Assembly: GCF_014647795.1 (NCBI RefSeq)
Contig: NZ_BMPW01000007.1
Coordinates: 248,001 to 312,000 of the forward strand
Source of the DNA: Actinoplanes campanulatus
GTDB taxonomy: Bacteria > Actinomycetota > Actinomycetes > Mycobacteriales > Micromonosporaceae
Reading direction: 5' to 3'
Length of the DNA: 64,000 bases
Shown: in pieces, positions 17,828-29,000 of the stretch
Layout of the letters: every line of letters begins with the position of its first letter
How positions within the stretch are numbered: the stretch's first letter is position 1
Notes under the pieces: model-generated
The model's database searches: none
What the model saw: the letters and a program-made list of their open reading frames with translations, nothing else
What the model was told of the DNA's origin: nothing
Made by a program: the position numbers and the translations under genes

Positions 17828-18367
17828 TCACGGCCGGCGGCCGAGGGCCCGGGCGCTCAGCGGGCTGAGTCTCGGCGACGCGAGGATGCGCTGCTCCAGG
17901 AAACGTACGACCGGGTGGCCGGTGACCTCCGAGCGCCGTACGACGGAGTGGGTGCCGCCGGCGAACTCGGACAGGGCCTCCAGGTCGCCGGCGTAGCGGG
18001 TGAACTCCTCCGGCGTCACGTAGAAGATGGTCGGCCGGGGAGGATCGCCGTCGCCGGCCCAGTCGAAGGGCCAGGCGAGTTGCTCCTCGGTGCCGGCGCG
18101 GGCCGGATCAGGGGTGACCGAGTACTGCGCCGTCAGGATCTCCAGCAGGCGGGCCTGAGCGGGCGTCGTGAAGTCGGCGATGTCCTCGGGCAGCGTGTCC
18201 AGCGACCACGGGCGCTCCGTGCCGGGAGCCGGCACGAACGACACCGAGACGGTCTGGTTGAGGTCGAAGGTGTACATGCCGTCGTACAAGGAGGCGTTTT
18301 CGGCCTCCTCGTCCCAACCGCGCGCTCGTACCCGAACGTTGTAGTCGGCGTCCGACCCCAGTTTCAC
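17828..18367 (-). CDS. Hypothetical protein in the ESX substrate operon
   Basis: 179 residues, starting at GTG 18367 with AAAGGGGGTGG upstream. It is acidic and soluble, with no signal peptide or membrane segment. I recognise no domain. It begins 23 bp after the proline-rich WXG-like gene on the same strand and is the last gene of a three-gene set (Thr-rich candidate substrate, Pro-rich candidate substrate, this one). A chaperone or accessory role for these substrates is the natural guess from position, without motif support. Confidence 0.6.
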   Translation of the reverse strand: MKLGSDADYNVRVRARGWDEEAENASLYDGMYTFDLNQTVSVSFVPAPGTERPWSLDTLPEDIADFTTPAQARLLEILTAQYSVTPDPARAGTEEQLAWPFDWAGDGDPPRPTIFYVTPEEFTRYAGDLEALSEFAGGTHSVVRRSEVTGHPVVRFLEQRILASPRLSPLSARALGRRP

Positions 18368-18390
18368 CGGTCCACCCCCTTTCTCGCAGG

Positions 18391-20343
18391 CTAGCGGCCG
18401 CCCAGGATCTTGCGGATCTCGGGCTCGTAGACCGCCTCCTCGCGCTTGCCGGTGACCACGCCCCCGCCGGGGGTCCGCACCTCGAACGCCTGCTCGTCGG
18501 TGACCACGCCGCGGGCCTCGTCGTCGGCCGGGTGGACGCCGGCCGTCCGCTCGTCGCCGACTCGGCGCCGATTGAGCTCGGGCGCAACGGTCCCCGGCTT
18601 CTCCACGCGGGCCGGACCGGTGGTGCTGGTCGCGGCACGGCTGCGCAGCTCCTTCGGCACCTCTTCGAGTCTGGACACGCGGCTGCCGGTTGGCGGCGGC
18701 GCGGGGGCGTCGATGATCGGGTTACCGGCGGCCGCGCGGGCCTGTTCGGCGCCGAGCCAGGACGGACCCGCCGTAGTGGTGGGGGCCGTCCGGCTTCGCG
18801 TCGGGGTGGGCGGCTCAGAGGTACGCGTGGGCCGCTGCAACACCGGCGGGGTCGTGCCGTCGCGCGGCGTGGTGTCACCGCCGGTGGGCGCGGTGGGGCG
18901 CATCTCCTGCCGGCTGCCGGGGCGGACCCGGTCGCGGTCGCCGGTGGGATTCTTCAGTACCGGCGGTGCGGTGTTGCCGGTCGGGCGGCCGAAGGCGCCG
19001 TCGCCGGCGGCGGTCGGCTTGACCGGCGTGCGCTGGCCCGAGCGGTCGTCCCGGCCACGCTCGCCTGGCCGGCCCGGCTGCGGCTGGCCCGGGTTGGCCC
19101 GGGACGGATCGGCCGGCACGTTCGGTCGGCGCAGCGTCTTGCCCGGCGGTTGGGTGGATCCCGGCGGGAGCTGGCTGCCGCCGCCCGGTCCTCTGGTGAA
19201 GGCGTTCTTGGTCAGCTGGCCGGGATTCGGCGGCTTGCTCGTGTTCGGCGCCGGCGGGGCGGCCGACTTGTTCAGCTGTGACGGCGCCGGACCGGTGCCG
19301 GGGTTGGTGACCGGTGGCTTCACGCCCGGGTTGGTGAACGCCGGGGGCGGCGGTGGCAGGGTGGTGAGCATCGGCGGATTCACCGGCGGGTTCACCGGAT
19401 TCGGTGTGCCCGGGTTCGAGGGCAGATCGGTCGCCGGCGCCTCCGGCGCGTCGGACGGTGCCTTCGGCGGGGTGATCGTCGGCTTGTCCTCGCCCGGCAG
19501 CGGCGGGGCGGGCGGCTGGTTCTGCTGAGCCGGTGGGGGCGGCGGCGGGACGCCCGGCGGCAGCGTGCCGGGATTCGGCGCGCCCGGAGGCAGCGACGGC
19601 GCGTTCGGCATGGCGGGTCTGCCCGGCGTGTTGAGGACCACGTTCATCGGGCGGTAGGGCGGGCCGACACCGGTGTTCACCATCGAGGTGTACTCGTAGT
19701 GCTCGTTGCCGACCCGGTAGGCGAGTTCCTGGGCCCGTCGTTGGAAGTCCCGGGTGACCTGGTCGACCTGCTCCTTGACCTGCTGTTGCTTGGAGTCGTC
19801 CCAGGTCTCGAAGCCGTAGTGCCGTGAAACGTCGACCCATTCGCTGAGCTGGCCGGCGAAGTCGACCTTCTGGGCGTTCTTGAGCGCCTGTTCGTACTCG
19901 GTCCAGAGGGTGTCGATGTCACGCCGGGCGTCGATGGTGATCTGCGTGAGATGGCGCAGGGCGGTGACGTTCTTCTGGACGGCGTCCATCCAGACGTCCA
20001 GATAGGCGAGGGCCTCGCCCGGGCCTTTGCGCAGGAACGCGTCCCGGGCCTTCGGCGACTCCCAGCGTTCGTCGTGCAGCAGGGTGCTCTCCCGCAACAC
20101 GTACGTCCGGACGTTGTCCAGCATGGTCCACGCGTTCTGCCACTGGTCGCCCAGCGCGGAGACCTGCTCCGGGTGCATGTTGTGGATGCGTGCCCGGATC
20201 TCCTCGATCGTCATGTTGTTGCCGTCGCCCGCCTTCGAGGTGAACGGTTCCGACGACGACTCGTGCTGGCCGTAGTGCAGCTGCCCGCTGTACGGGCTGT
20301 ATCCGTAGTTCGGATCCGCCTTGGCGCCCCAGTAGTCGACCAT
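18391..20343 (-). CDS. Proline-rich PPE/EspB-like candidate T7SS substrate
   Basis: 650 residues. The first 240 or so are predicted helical, with WXG100/PPE-like character (NMTIEEIRARIHNM, then ALGDQWQNAWTMLDN, and DERWESPKARDAFL carrying a WxS/G-type turn). From about 245 to 600 it is a Pro/Gly/Thr-rich disordered stretch with runs such as PPPPPP, and it ends in an ordered tail of about 50 residues (VVTDEQAFEVRTPGG, YEPEIRKILGGR). This layout fits EspB/PPE-like secreted proteins. ATG 20343 lies 4 bp after the stop of the preceding gene. Secretion by the ESX apparatus in this window is inferred. Confidence 0.68.
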   Translation of the reverse strand: MVDYWGAKADPNYGYSPYSGQLHYGQHESSSEPFTSKAGDGNNMTIEEIRARIHNMHPEQVSALGDQWQNAWTMLDNVRTYVLRESTLLHDERWESPKARDAFLRKGPGEALAYLDVWMDAVQKNVTALRHLTQITIDARRDIDTLWTEYEQALKNAQKVDFAGQLSEWVDVSRHYGFETWDDSKQQQVKEQVDQVTRDFQRRAQELAYRVGNEHYEYTSMVNTGVGPPYRPMNVVLNTPGRPAMPNAPSLPPGAPNPGTLPPGVPPPPPPAQQNQPPAPPLPGEDKPTITPPKAPSDAPEAPATDLPSNPGTPNPVNPPVNPPMLTTLPPPPPAFTNPGVKPPVTNPGTGPAPSQLNKSAAPPAPNTSKPPNPGQLTKNAFTRGPGGGSQLPPGSTQPPGKTLRRPNVPADPSRANPGQPQPGRPGERGRDDRSGQRTPVKPTAAGDGAFGRPTGNTAPPVLKNPTGDRDRVRPGSRQEMRPTAPTGGDTTPRDGTTPPVLQRPTRTSEPPTPTRSRTAPTTTAGPSWLGAEQARAAAGNPIIDAPAPPPTGSRVSRLEEVPKELRSRAATSTTGPARVEKPGTVAPELNRRRVGDERTAGVHPADDEARGVVTDEQAFEVRTPGGGVVTGKREEAVYEPEIRKILGGR

Positions 20344-20347
20344 GTGC

Positions 20348-21352
20348 TCAGAGGCTGCCGTTCAGGTACGGGTCGTACTTCTCGTTGAGAGGTTTCTGCA
20401 CGCCGGGCTGCCCCTCGGTCTCGGCGCCGATCACGATCCGGTCGGTCACGTCGCCCTTCGCGTTGTACGTCGTCTCGGTGCGCGCACCGGTCTCCGGGTC
20501 GATCGTGATCTCGCGGCGCCCGCCCGTGCTGGTCTGCGCGGTCTCCCCGGTCATCTCGCCCTTGCCGTCGTACGTGGTCGTCGTGGTGGTCGTGGTGTCG
20601 CCGCTCGTGACCACCTTCACCTGCTGGTTCCTGGTGGCGTCGTACGACGTCGTGGTGCGGGTGCTGCTGGTCGACACCACGTCACCCTTGCTGTTGTAGA
20701 CCGTGGTCGTGACGACCGTGGCGCCGGTGCCCGGAATCGTGGTCGTCACCACCTCGCGGGTCTGACCGGTGACCACGTTCTCCGAGGTCAGCGTCGACTG
20801 GTACGGCGACTGGACGGTGGAGGTAGCCGGACCCCACTCGGCGCTCGTCTCGGTCGGCGGAACGACACCGGCGGCGCCCGCGCGCAGCGCCTCCTCGTAC
20901 GTCTGCCCGATGCCCTTGGGCAGCCCGGCCGGGCGCGGGACGCTCTTGTCGCCGAAGGCGAACAGGACGTCGTTGAGGTCCGCGGCGCCGATGGCGTCGC
21001 CGTTGCCGTAGATGTCCGCGATGGTCTGCGCCGCGGAGCCCACGTTGAACAGGGTCTCGCCGAGATTGCCGAGGTAGGCGCTCAGCTCGGAGGCGTTGGC
21101 CAGAAGCTGCGACCGAAGGAAGGCCGCCTCGCCGAGCACCATGCCGTTCCACGCCTCGACCGGCATGCTGAACAGCTCTTTGAGGTGGGCGGCGCGGCCG
21201 GCCAGGTCGAGCCGCTGGTCCAGCATGTCTTTGGCGTAGTCGCGCAGGCCCTCGACATCGACCTTCAGTGGGTCGCCGCTCACCCACGGTGCGTGGGTGT
21301 TCGCGTACGTCTCCGAGGAGTACGGCGCGGTCTCCCCTGGTTCGTGGCCCAT
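20348..21352 (-). CDS. Candidate T7SS substrate with Thr-rich YD-like repeats
   Basis: 334 residues from ATG 21352 (GGGGAGG Shine-Dalgarno sequence); a longer frame would cross the divergent WXG100 gene. Residues 25-150 are helical and resemble an ESX substrate body. Residues 190-310 form Thr-rich beta repeats with three degenerate copies of a Y-(N/D)-x-KG-(D/E) unit (VYNSKGDVVS, TYDGKGEMTG, TYNAKGDVTD). These are reminiscent of short YD/RHS repeats. It heads a minus-strand operon divergent from the WXG100 genes. Function unknown; export is inferred from position and layout. Confidence 0.62.
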   Translation of the reverse strand: MGHEPGETAPYSSETYANTHAPWVSGDPLKVDVEGLRDYAKDMLDQRLDLAGRAAHLKELFSMPVEAWNGMVLGEAAFLRSQLLANASELSAYLGNLGETLFNVGSAAQTIADIYGNGDAIGAADLNDVLFAFGDKSVPRPAGLPKGIGQTYEEALRAGAAGVVPPTETSAEWGPATSTVQSPYQSTLTSENVVTGQTREVVTTTIPGTGATVVTTTVYNSKGDVVSTSSTRTTTSYDATRNQQVKVVTSGDTTTTTTTTYDGKGEMTGETAQTSTGGRREITIDPETGARTETTYNAKGDVTDRIVIGAETEGQPGVQKPLNEKYDPYLNGSL

Positions 21353-21590
21353 CCTGCCTCCCCGTCCTGGCTGCCCGTCCGACACGACACCGTAGCGCTG
21401 CCAGGGTAGTCGGCCGGGAGCGTGGTGGCGAAGAAGGACTTGAATGTCGATCGTGGCACAAACCGTTGACGCGAATTGGCCACTCCGGGTGGCCGCGGCT
21501 GGACGATCACCGTTACCGTCAGCGTTCGATGCAGAATCGTGTGCCGCTTCGATCGGAGCGAGCCGACACCGAGAGGCGGGGTGAACCACT
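21353..21590. promoter_or_regulatory. Divergent promoter region between two ESX-associated operons
   Basis: This 238-bp gap separates the minus-strand candidate-substrate operon from the plus-strand WXG100/toxin operon, so promoters for both should lie here. A short inverted repeat (GGCCACTCC, then GGGTGGCC) sits near 21477-21494 and a TTGACG hexamer near 21466. I cannot assign exact elements. Confidence 0.4.
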
Positions 21591-21950
21591 TTGTCAGCGA
21601 CACCCGGAATGGGCCAGGTCCATGCCACCCAGGACCAGCTGAACGCGATGGCGCAGCGATGTGAGGACACCGGCCAGAACATCACGACCGGCATGGCGCA
21701 GCTGCTGGACCGGGTCCAGTCGCTCGGCGGCGGGGGCATGGCGGGCGCGGCCAACAACGCTCTTCAGGACGTTTCCGTGCAGCTCAACGAGGGCCTCAAG
21801 AAGATCATCAACGCGCTCGACGAACTGGCCGGCAAGATGAGCAACGCCTCCACGCAGTACGGCGTGAACGACGAGGACGCGGCCAACGAGATCCGCGCCG
21901 CGGCGGCCGCCACCGGCGACAGTTCCGTGATCAGCATCCTGCGCGGCTGA
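21591..21950 (+). CDS. WXG100-family protein (first of pair, lacking the W of WxG)
   Basis: About 119 residues from TTG 21591 (GAGAGGCGGGG upstream); ATG 21609 is an alternative. It is an amphipathic helical hairpin, with the turn at GGGGMAGAANNAL where WXG100 proteins usually carry WxG, so tryptophan is replaced by methionine. The C-terminal helix ends in a disordered tail. WXG100 proteins form antiparallel dimers and are secreted by the ESX ATPase or target larger partners. The next gene is the likely dimer partner, 14 bp downstream. Confidence 0.8.
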   Translation: MSATPGMGQVHATQDQLNAMAQRCEDTGQNITTGMAQLLDRVQSLGGGGMAGAANNALQDVSVQLNEGLKKIINALDELAGKMSNASTQYGVNDEDAANEIRAAAAATGDSSVISILRG

Positions 21951-21964
21951 GGGGAGATTTCGAC

Positions 21965-22249
21965 ATGAGCATCACCTACAACTTCGGTCAGATCAACGAC
22001 GTCGCCACCGCGATCGGCACTTTCCAGGGCCGGATGGACCAGGATCTGAACGATCTCTACACGGCGTTCACGCAGCTGTTCGCGCAGGACTGGCAGGGTC
22101 AGGCGGGTACCGCCTGCGACGAGGCCCGGCAGAAGTGGAACCAGGGCGCTACCGAGATCAAGGCCGCGCTGGCCAGCGTCGGCGTGAAGCTCGGCGCGTC
22201 GGCGGACCGGATGCAGCAGATCGACCAGCAGATCGCGGCCGGAATGTAG
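21965..22249 (+). CDS. WXG100-family protein (ESAT-6-like)
   Basis: 94 residues, a canonical WXG100 helical hairpin: helix 1 (FGQINDVATAIGTFQGRMD), the turn DWQGQAG with W-Q-G, then helix 2 to residue 92. The length is standard for the family. AGGGGAGA lies upstream of ATG 21965. It probably pairs with the preceding WXG100 protein and serves the large toxin downstream in the same operon. Confidence 0.88.
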   Translation: MSITYNFGQINDVATAIGTFQGRMDQDLNDLYTAFTQLFAQDWQGQAGTACDEARQKWNQGATEIKAALASVGVKLGASADRMQQIDQQIAAGM

Positions 22250-22328
22250 TGGAGCCGGCCGGCGCCGGCCGGACATCCCCATCGGATCGTCCGGCCGGTC
22301 GCCCGGCCGGGTGAGAGAGGCGAGGAAG

Positions 22329-22733
22329 TTGGCGGACGTACCGGGGCGACCCGACTGGGGCGTGCTCCGCGGCATGATGGCCGACCTGCAGAAGGCCACC
22401 AAGGGCCTGCCCGACCTGCAGCGCAGGATGCTGGAGGTGACCGGCACGGCCTGGTCACCGGACGGCATGATCAAGGCGGTCGTCGGCCCGCGCGGGCATC
22501 TGCTCGAGCTGGACATCGACCCGCGGGTGCTGCGCCAGCCGAACTCGAAGGCCCTGTCGGCGAGCATCGTGCAAACCGTGCGCGCGGCCGTCGAGAACGC
22601 CGGCGAACAGAGCCGTGAGCTGCTCAGCGGCAGCCTGCCCGGCGACCTGCGCGCCATCGGCGACACCGACATGACCACGTTCGTCGGCAGCCACGACGCC
22701 GACGTACGCCTGCGGAGCGAGGATCGCGAATGA
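22329..22733 (+). CDS. YbaB/EbfC-family protein of a T7SS operon
   Basis: About 134 residues from TTG 22329, which has GAGAGG 8 bp upstream; GTG 22311 is the longer alternative with a poorer site. The body follows the YbaB/EbfC pattern: helix (MMADLQKATKGLPDLQRRM), a beta hairpin with WSPDGMIKAVVGPRGHLLELDID, then a long helix (ALSASIVQTVRAAVENA). YbaB proteins are small DNA-associated dimers, but members inside actinobacterial T7SS operons are common and may act as chaperones. It overlaps the next gene by ATGA. Confidence 0.75.
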   Translation: MADVPGRPDWGVLRGMMADLQKATKGLPDLQRRMLEVTGTAWSPDGMIKAVVGPRGHLLELDIDPRVLRQPNSKALSASIVQTVRAAVENAGEQSRELLSGSLPGDLRAIGDTDMTTFVGSHDADVRLRSEDRE

Positions 22734-23095
22734 GCAACTTCGTGGAGATCAGGTCCAGCCCTGCCGAGATCATCAGCATCGCCACCGGCCTCCGTAACCG
22801 CGGGGCCGACCTGGTCACGGCGGTGTCCGGCATCTGTCACGAGATCGAGGCGCAGGAGCGGGAACCCAAGACGTTCCCGAGCGACCAGTTCACCGACCCG
22901 TTCGTGGCGCAGTACAAGAAGGTCGCCGACGCCACCGACGGCGACGGCCACCCGGCCAACGAAGCCGTACGGCTCGGCGCCGCGTACTGCGGCACGAAAC
23001 TCACCGAGATCGGCGACTTCGTCAACAAGGCGATGGTCAACTACGAGGCCGGCGACCAGCAGGGCGCGACCGAGATCAACCAGAGCGCCCGCTGA
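22730..23095 (+). CDS. Small helical T7SS-associated protein
   Basis: 121 residues, starting in an ATGA overlap with the YbaB-like gene. It is mostly helical and acidic with no signal peptide. Its sequence resembles the ESX-linked small proteins (DUF-type) that sit between WXG proteins and LXG/CpnT-like toxins. It ends 3 bp before the toxin gene and is presumably a targeting factor or chaperone for the toxin. That role rests on position. Confidence 0.62.
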   Translation: MSNFVEIRSSPAEIISIATGLRNRGADLVTAVSGICHEIEAQEREPKTFPSDQFTDPFVAQYKKVADATDGDGHPANEAVRLGAAYCGTKLTEIGDFVNKAMVNYEAGDQQGATEINQSAR

Positions 23096-23098
23096 CGC

Positions 23099-26000
23099 AT
23101 GAGCCACGAGGAACACGAGGTCATGACCTCGATCCTCGACTGGTTCGGCCAGATCGAGGAGTGGATCCCCGGTGCCGGGTCGTGGGCCGCTGACCTGCTG
23201 ATCGGCCCGATTCCGCTGGCGTACGCCAACAACGCCTACGACCTGGCCGACCAGTGGGGACGGCTCGCGGACGCGCTCAACGAGGCGTACCAGGAGGTCA
23301 TGCAGGCGGCCAACCCGATCCTGGAGAACTGGTCGGGCGACGGCGCCGCGCAGGTCTTCACGCAGGAGTGGTTCGCGTACCTCGAAGGTCTGCGCCAGAC
23401 CGCCGAGAGCGCCGCCCAGATGCAGCGCGGCGCCCAGAACTTCGGGCTCGAGGTCGAGCTGATGAAGTTCATGGCGGCCCTGAACCTGATCATGCTCGCG
23501 GTCTCCATCTACATGTTGATCGCCGCCGCGATCCCGACCGCCGGCGCCGCGCTCGGCGCCGCGCCGGGCCTCTTCGCCGCCTGCCGCATCGCCCTGGCGA
23601 AGGCCGCCACCACCACGGTCAGCAAGATCGCGGCGCTCGAGCTGCGGGTCGTCATGCGCAGCCTCGCCACGCTGTTCACCAAGCTTCCCGGCGCGATCGC
23701 CACCCGGGTCAGCCCGGCCGTGATCCGGGCCGCCGCCCCACGCGTCATCGCCGCCGCCGGCCCGCGGATCACCTCGGCGATGACCAGGGACGCGATCGCC
23801 CGGGGAGCCCGCACCATCGTGGCGCGCGGCATCTCCAAAGCGGTCGCCAACCGGCTCGCCGCACAGAGTCTGCGCGGGCTCGCCGCCCAGCAGGTCGGCG
23901 GCGTGCTGCGCCGGCAGGCCATGCGAGAGGCGCAGCGCCAGCTCTCCAAGGAGATCCGCCGGCAGCTGGTGCAGAACTGGGCCCGCCGCGGGGTCCAGCA
24001 GGCCGCCACCACCACCGTCGGCCGGATCGCGGCCACCCGGGCCGCGGAGGTCACGCTCGGCAAGGAGTTCGCCAAGTACGTCGGGGTCCGCGTCGCCTTC
24101 GGCGCCGGCTTCATGGGCGGCGGCAATCTGCTCGGCCAGTTCGGCCAGGGACTGTCCGGCAACCGGACCGAAGGTCTCGACTGGGGCCAGATCAGGACGC
24201 ACACCATCCAGGGCGCCGCCTACGGCGCCGGCATGTTCGGCGGCGTGGTCGGGCACGGCGTCGGGGGCGGCCTCGCCGGTGGCGGATTGACGTACGGCCA
24301 GGAGCTCGTCGACTACCTCAAGAGCGACGGCAAGAACGAGATCGACTGGGGCGCCGTGCGGCACAGCGCGGCCGAGGGCGCGATGGCGGGTGTCGTCTTC
24401 GGCGGCCAGACGGTCCTGGAGAACGCCAACCCCGGCATGCCGCACACCCGGATGGGCTCGGTCCGCATCGGCGCCGACGTGCAGTTCCTGCCGGGCGACA
24501 ACGGCGGCTTCAACCTCGCGTCGACCCGGGCGAACGGCCGCGAAGGGCTGTTGCTGACCAGCGACGGTTACGTGGCGTTCGAGCGCCGCGGCGAGGTCAG
24601 TGTCCCGGACGAGATCGCCGGACGCTCCGATGTGGTCGCCGCGATGAACCAGCACTTCCCGAGCGGCGCCGTCGACGCGCCCGCGCCACGCGGTGAGGGC
24701 GGCGGTGGCGCCGGCGCGCGGTCCGGGGACAACACCACCGGAGTACGGCAGGGCGGTGGGGACCGGGACACCGGCGGCCGGCCGCAGGACCCGGCCCCGA
24801 GAACCGAGGAACGGGTACGGGTACCGGCTGATCCGGACGGGGCCGGGGCCGGACGGGGCGCCGAACCACCCGCCGGTTCCGACCGCCCGGCAGCGGACCG
24901 CAGCGGGGCAGATGGCGGACACCCGCCGGACTCCGGGACGCCGGCGCGGCCTGCGGCCCCTGATCGTGGGCCCGTCGCCGAGAACGGCCCGGCAACCGAC
25001 CGGGGACCCGGCGCCGATCGCACGCCGGTCACGGACCGTGCCCCGGACGGCGACCGCACGCCTGCCGCTGACCGTGGGCCGGTCGCGGAACCGCGGACCA
25101 CAGCGGACACGACGACCTCCACGGGTGACCGGACCGGCTCGGCCACCGACCGTGGGGCGCCTGAGCACACGGTGCCGGAGCGGCGCGCGGACGACGCTCC
25201 CCCGCCCGGCCGGCCGGCGGACGGCCCGGCGCGTACCGACACGACGCCGACCGGCCCCCGCGGCGACGGGCCGGTGCACGACGCCGATGCGCCGACGCCC
25301 CGCGACCCGGCCACGCCACGGGCGGACCAGGACACCGGCGCGCCACGCGAGGGCGACGACGCCGTACGCGGCCGCGGCGACGGCGATCCGCCCGCCGGAC
25401 CACCACGGGACCCTGACGAGGCGGGCCCGCCGGCCGATCGAACCGGCGAGGAACCGCCGCTGCGCAGCGCCGGCGCCGAGGTCGGCGAGATGCCGACACC
25501 GGAGTCGATCCGGCAGGGCACGGTACGCATGGAGCTGCACCCCGACTTCCCGGACGTGACGCGGTTCCTCACCGACAACGGCTTCCGGCTGGTCGAGGAC
25601 CCGGCCGGGCCACGGGTCGTCATCCGGCACGTCTACAGCGCCGACGGCAAGACGTTTCTGCACGAGGAACGCGAGGTGCGCCACCTCGACGGCATGCGCT
25701 GGCTGGATCTGGAGCACGAGCTCGACCACGTCCGGCAGATGCTCGACCGGTTCGGCGGCGAACTGGGCACCGAGGCGTACCGGGAGCGCGCCAACGGCAC
25801 CCGCGTCGAACTCAAGGGCGCCCAGCGGATCCTGTCGGCCAAGTACGACACGATCGTCGAGTACCACGTGCGGCTGCAGGAGGCGATCCGGCTCCTCGAA
25901 CGCGGCGTGGATCCCGCGCTGGCCCGCGAGCACCTGGCCGGGGTCGACGAACGCCGTGCGCTGATGAACCAGAAGGTGCACCAGCGCGACTCGGCGGCGC

Positions 26001-29000
26001 AGAACTGGCGGCGCGAGCACTTCTCCGACATCCCGTCCCTGGAGAACCGCCTGCGGGAGCTGCGGACCGACTTCGAGAACGGCCCGGCTGACCGTTCCGG
26101 CGAGCCGGGTGACGCGATGACCGGCGCGTCCATCCGGCCGCGGGACGAGTTCGCGGCGTACGACTGGGCGGAGCGGGCGTACGACCGGTTCCGGGCCGAC
26201 GACGCGGACGTCGCCGAGATCGCCGGAAACCTCGGGGACGTGCCCCGCTCCGAGGGCCGGACCGGCTACACGCCGGCGGAGATCCACCAGATCAAGCAGC
26301 ACCTGATGGTGGAGCCGCACCGGATCACCGATTACGACGGCACCGTCGAGATCCGGCGCTTCGACGCCTCCCCCGACATCGCCGAGGCCTGGATCCGGCT
26401 GCGGGAGGGCCGGCACCTCCCCGAGGACCTGGTGCTGCTCAACCACGAGCTGGCCGAGTCCAACTACATGCGCCGCAATCCCGAGGCGGACTACCGGGAG
26501 GCCCACGACGCCGCCAACCAGCAGCACAATTGGCAGGACATCGTGCCGGCGCGCACCGGCGAGGACCTGGACAACAGATGGGGAGGGCGGCACTCGGATG
26601 GCGCTGCTGGTCGACTTCCGGAAAACCCGCGAGGACGAGAGACAGGTGGAATATCAGTTCGGTCACCCGACGATGGACCGGGCGCTGGTGATCGAGAAGG
26701 TTTCGCTGGCGGGGAGCCCGGTGGACGGGACGGTGGACCGGGCGTACGCGGCGGTGCTCACGAAGATCCTTCGGCTGCGGCGCGAACGGGAGAGCTGGCC
26801 GGCGGGCGGGACGTACGCGGCGTAGACCCGTACCGTCTGGTGTCGGTCGACGGGCCCGTGCCGGACCATCCGGTGGCCGCGCCGCACGAGGTCGCCGCCG
26901 TGCTGGAGGCCGAGTTGGGCGCGCTGGTCGCCGGCCGCGAGGCCGGGGCGCCGGACCAGCCGCACCGCGCCGACTGGGATGCGGAGTCACGGACCCTGCG
27001 GGTCCGCTACGGCGACGGGCTCGAGATCGACGTCGTCGTGCAGGTCAACGAGTCGGTGCCGCCCGGGCGGTCGGTGGTGGTCCGGCCCGCGCTGGAGCCG
27101 CTGGACGGCGGCGGCTGGCGGCAGACGCAACCGGCCGGTGTGGTGCTGTCGCCGCATGTCCCGGGAGATCCGGCGGCCCGCGCGCCGCACGTGACCGACG
27201 CGCTGGACGCGGCCTTCCGGGCGGTACACGACGAGCTGGGGCCGCAGCTGCGGCCGGCGGACGACGGCGTGCCGCCACGCGGCGACGGACCGGACGGACC
27301 GTCGCGGCCGGGTGACGACACCCCGCCGCCGCGCGCCGACGGGCCGGAGGCGCTGCGCGGGCTGGAGGAGACGACCTCGCCCGACGTACCGGTGCGGGAC
27401 GCCGACGGGGTCGGTGTGCACCGGGCGGACCCGTCGGAGCCGCCGGCTCCCCCACCGCTCACCCCGGACAGCGTGCGGCAGACGCTGACCGGCCGCGGCG
27501 GGCCGGAACAGCTCGGACGCTGGGCGGGCGAGCATCTCGCCGACCACGACCGGAACGGGACACCGCGGCCGAAGAGCGCCGAGGAGATCGCCGCGACCGT
27601 CGACCGGCTGGGCGACGAGGCCCTCGACCGCGTCACCCCGGTGGAGACGGCCCGGCCGGAAGGGGTCCGGCACACGGCCAGCGCGATCGAGGGCACCGAC
27701 TTCGTGCCGGACGGGCGGCCATGGCAGCAGCCCGACGTGACTGTGGGCGACCTGCGCCAGGCCGCGCACAACGCGCTGGCGGGCGATTTCACCGACGGCC
27801 GGGTCGCGTACGTCGTGCCGGACGGGCCGACCGTCCGGGTGGAGATGACCGATGGCGCCGTCCGGCACTTCCGGCCGGAGGTCGGCCAGGGCATGCGCGC
27901 CCTGGCGGAGACCACGGTCCGGTCCGGTACGCCGGACGACCCGCACATCGTCCGGGTCAACAACCGGGTGGCGGCGGATCAGCTGTCCCGGGTGTGGGTG
28001 CACGAGATCACCGAGACGCTGGCGCTCCAGCACGCGAGCGAGAACCGGGCGCAGCCGCACGGCGTGGTCCGTCGTGCGCTGTCGGCGATCGGCCGCGTCT
28101 TCGGTGGTGGGGAGCAACCCCGGCCGGAGACGTCCGTTCCGCGGGTGGACGCGCACACGGCCGCGCGGCTCAACGAGCGGCTGCATCTGCAGCGCCTGCA
28201 CGACTGGGCACACGGGCGGCCGGAGGAGCAGCAGCGGCTGCGGCAGGAGATCGACGGCCTCGACCGGGATCTGGAGACGCTGGGGCATCGGGTTCCCCGC
28301 CAGTTGTTCGACTGGGGCGCGACGGCCCCGGCACGAACCGGCCTCGACCCGGTGATCGGTGGGCGGCAGCACACGGCGCCGGATCCCGCATACCGGGTGC
28401 CGGACTGGTATCGCAACGACGGGCCGGAGACACCGGCGATGCCGCGCTTCGACGACGCCGGGCCGGAGACCGGCCGGCCCCATGACGACGACGGGGCGCC
28501 GCATGACCCGGCGCCACGCGACGAGGTCCCGCCGGAGCCGGTGCCGCACGATCCCGGCGGCGACGGTCCACGGGGCCCCGGCGAGCCCCGTACCCCCCTG
28601 CGGGAGCTCTTCCCGCGCACCGAGGAGCAGGCCGCGCACTGGGGGCCGGTGGCCGAGCGGGCCTTCGCGCGCGAGCTGAGCGGGCGCGACTACGCCGGCT
28701 TCGACGTACGCGTCGACAGCGTGCATGCCCAGCCCGGCCACATGGTCGCCCGGATGAGCGTCATGCACCCGGACCGGCCCGACCCGGTCGGGCGGATCAC
28801 CCGCGAGTTCGTCATCGACCGCGACACCGGGCATCTCGAGGCCTTCCACGTCACGCTGGCCCTGGACCACGGCATCCAGGGATCCGGGTTCGCCCGGGCG
28901 TTCAACGACCATCTGGAGGGCTGGTACGCCGAGTCCGGCGTGAGCCGCGTCGGCCTGCACGCCGCATCGAGCATCGGCGGGTACGCCTGGGCGCGGGCCG

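Noticed and set aside
21764-26593. Minus-strand open frame of about 1600 codons opposite the WXG and toxin genes
   Set aside because: It lies antisense to several genes with recognisable folds, and its composition (Arg/Gly/Asp-rich, no domains) is that of a shadow frame.
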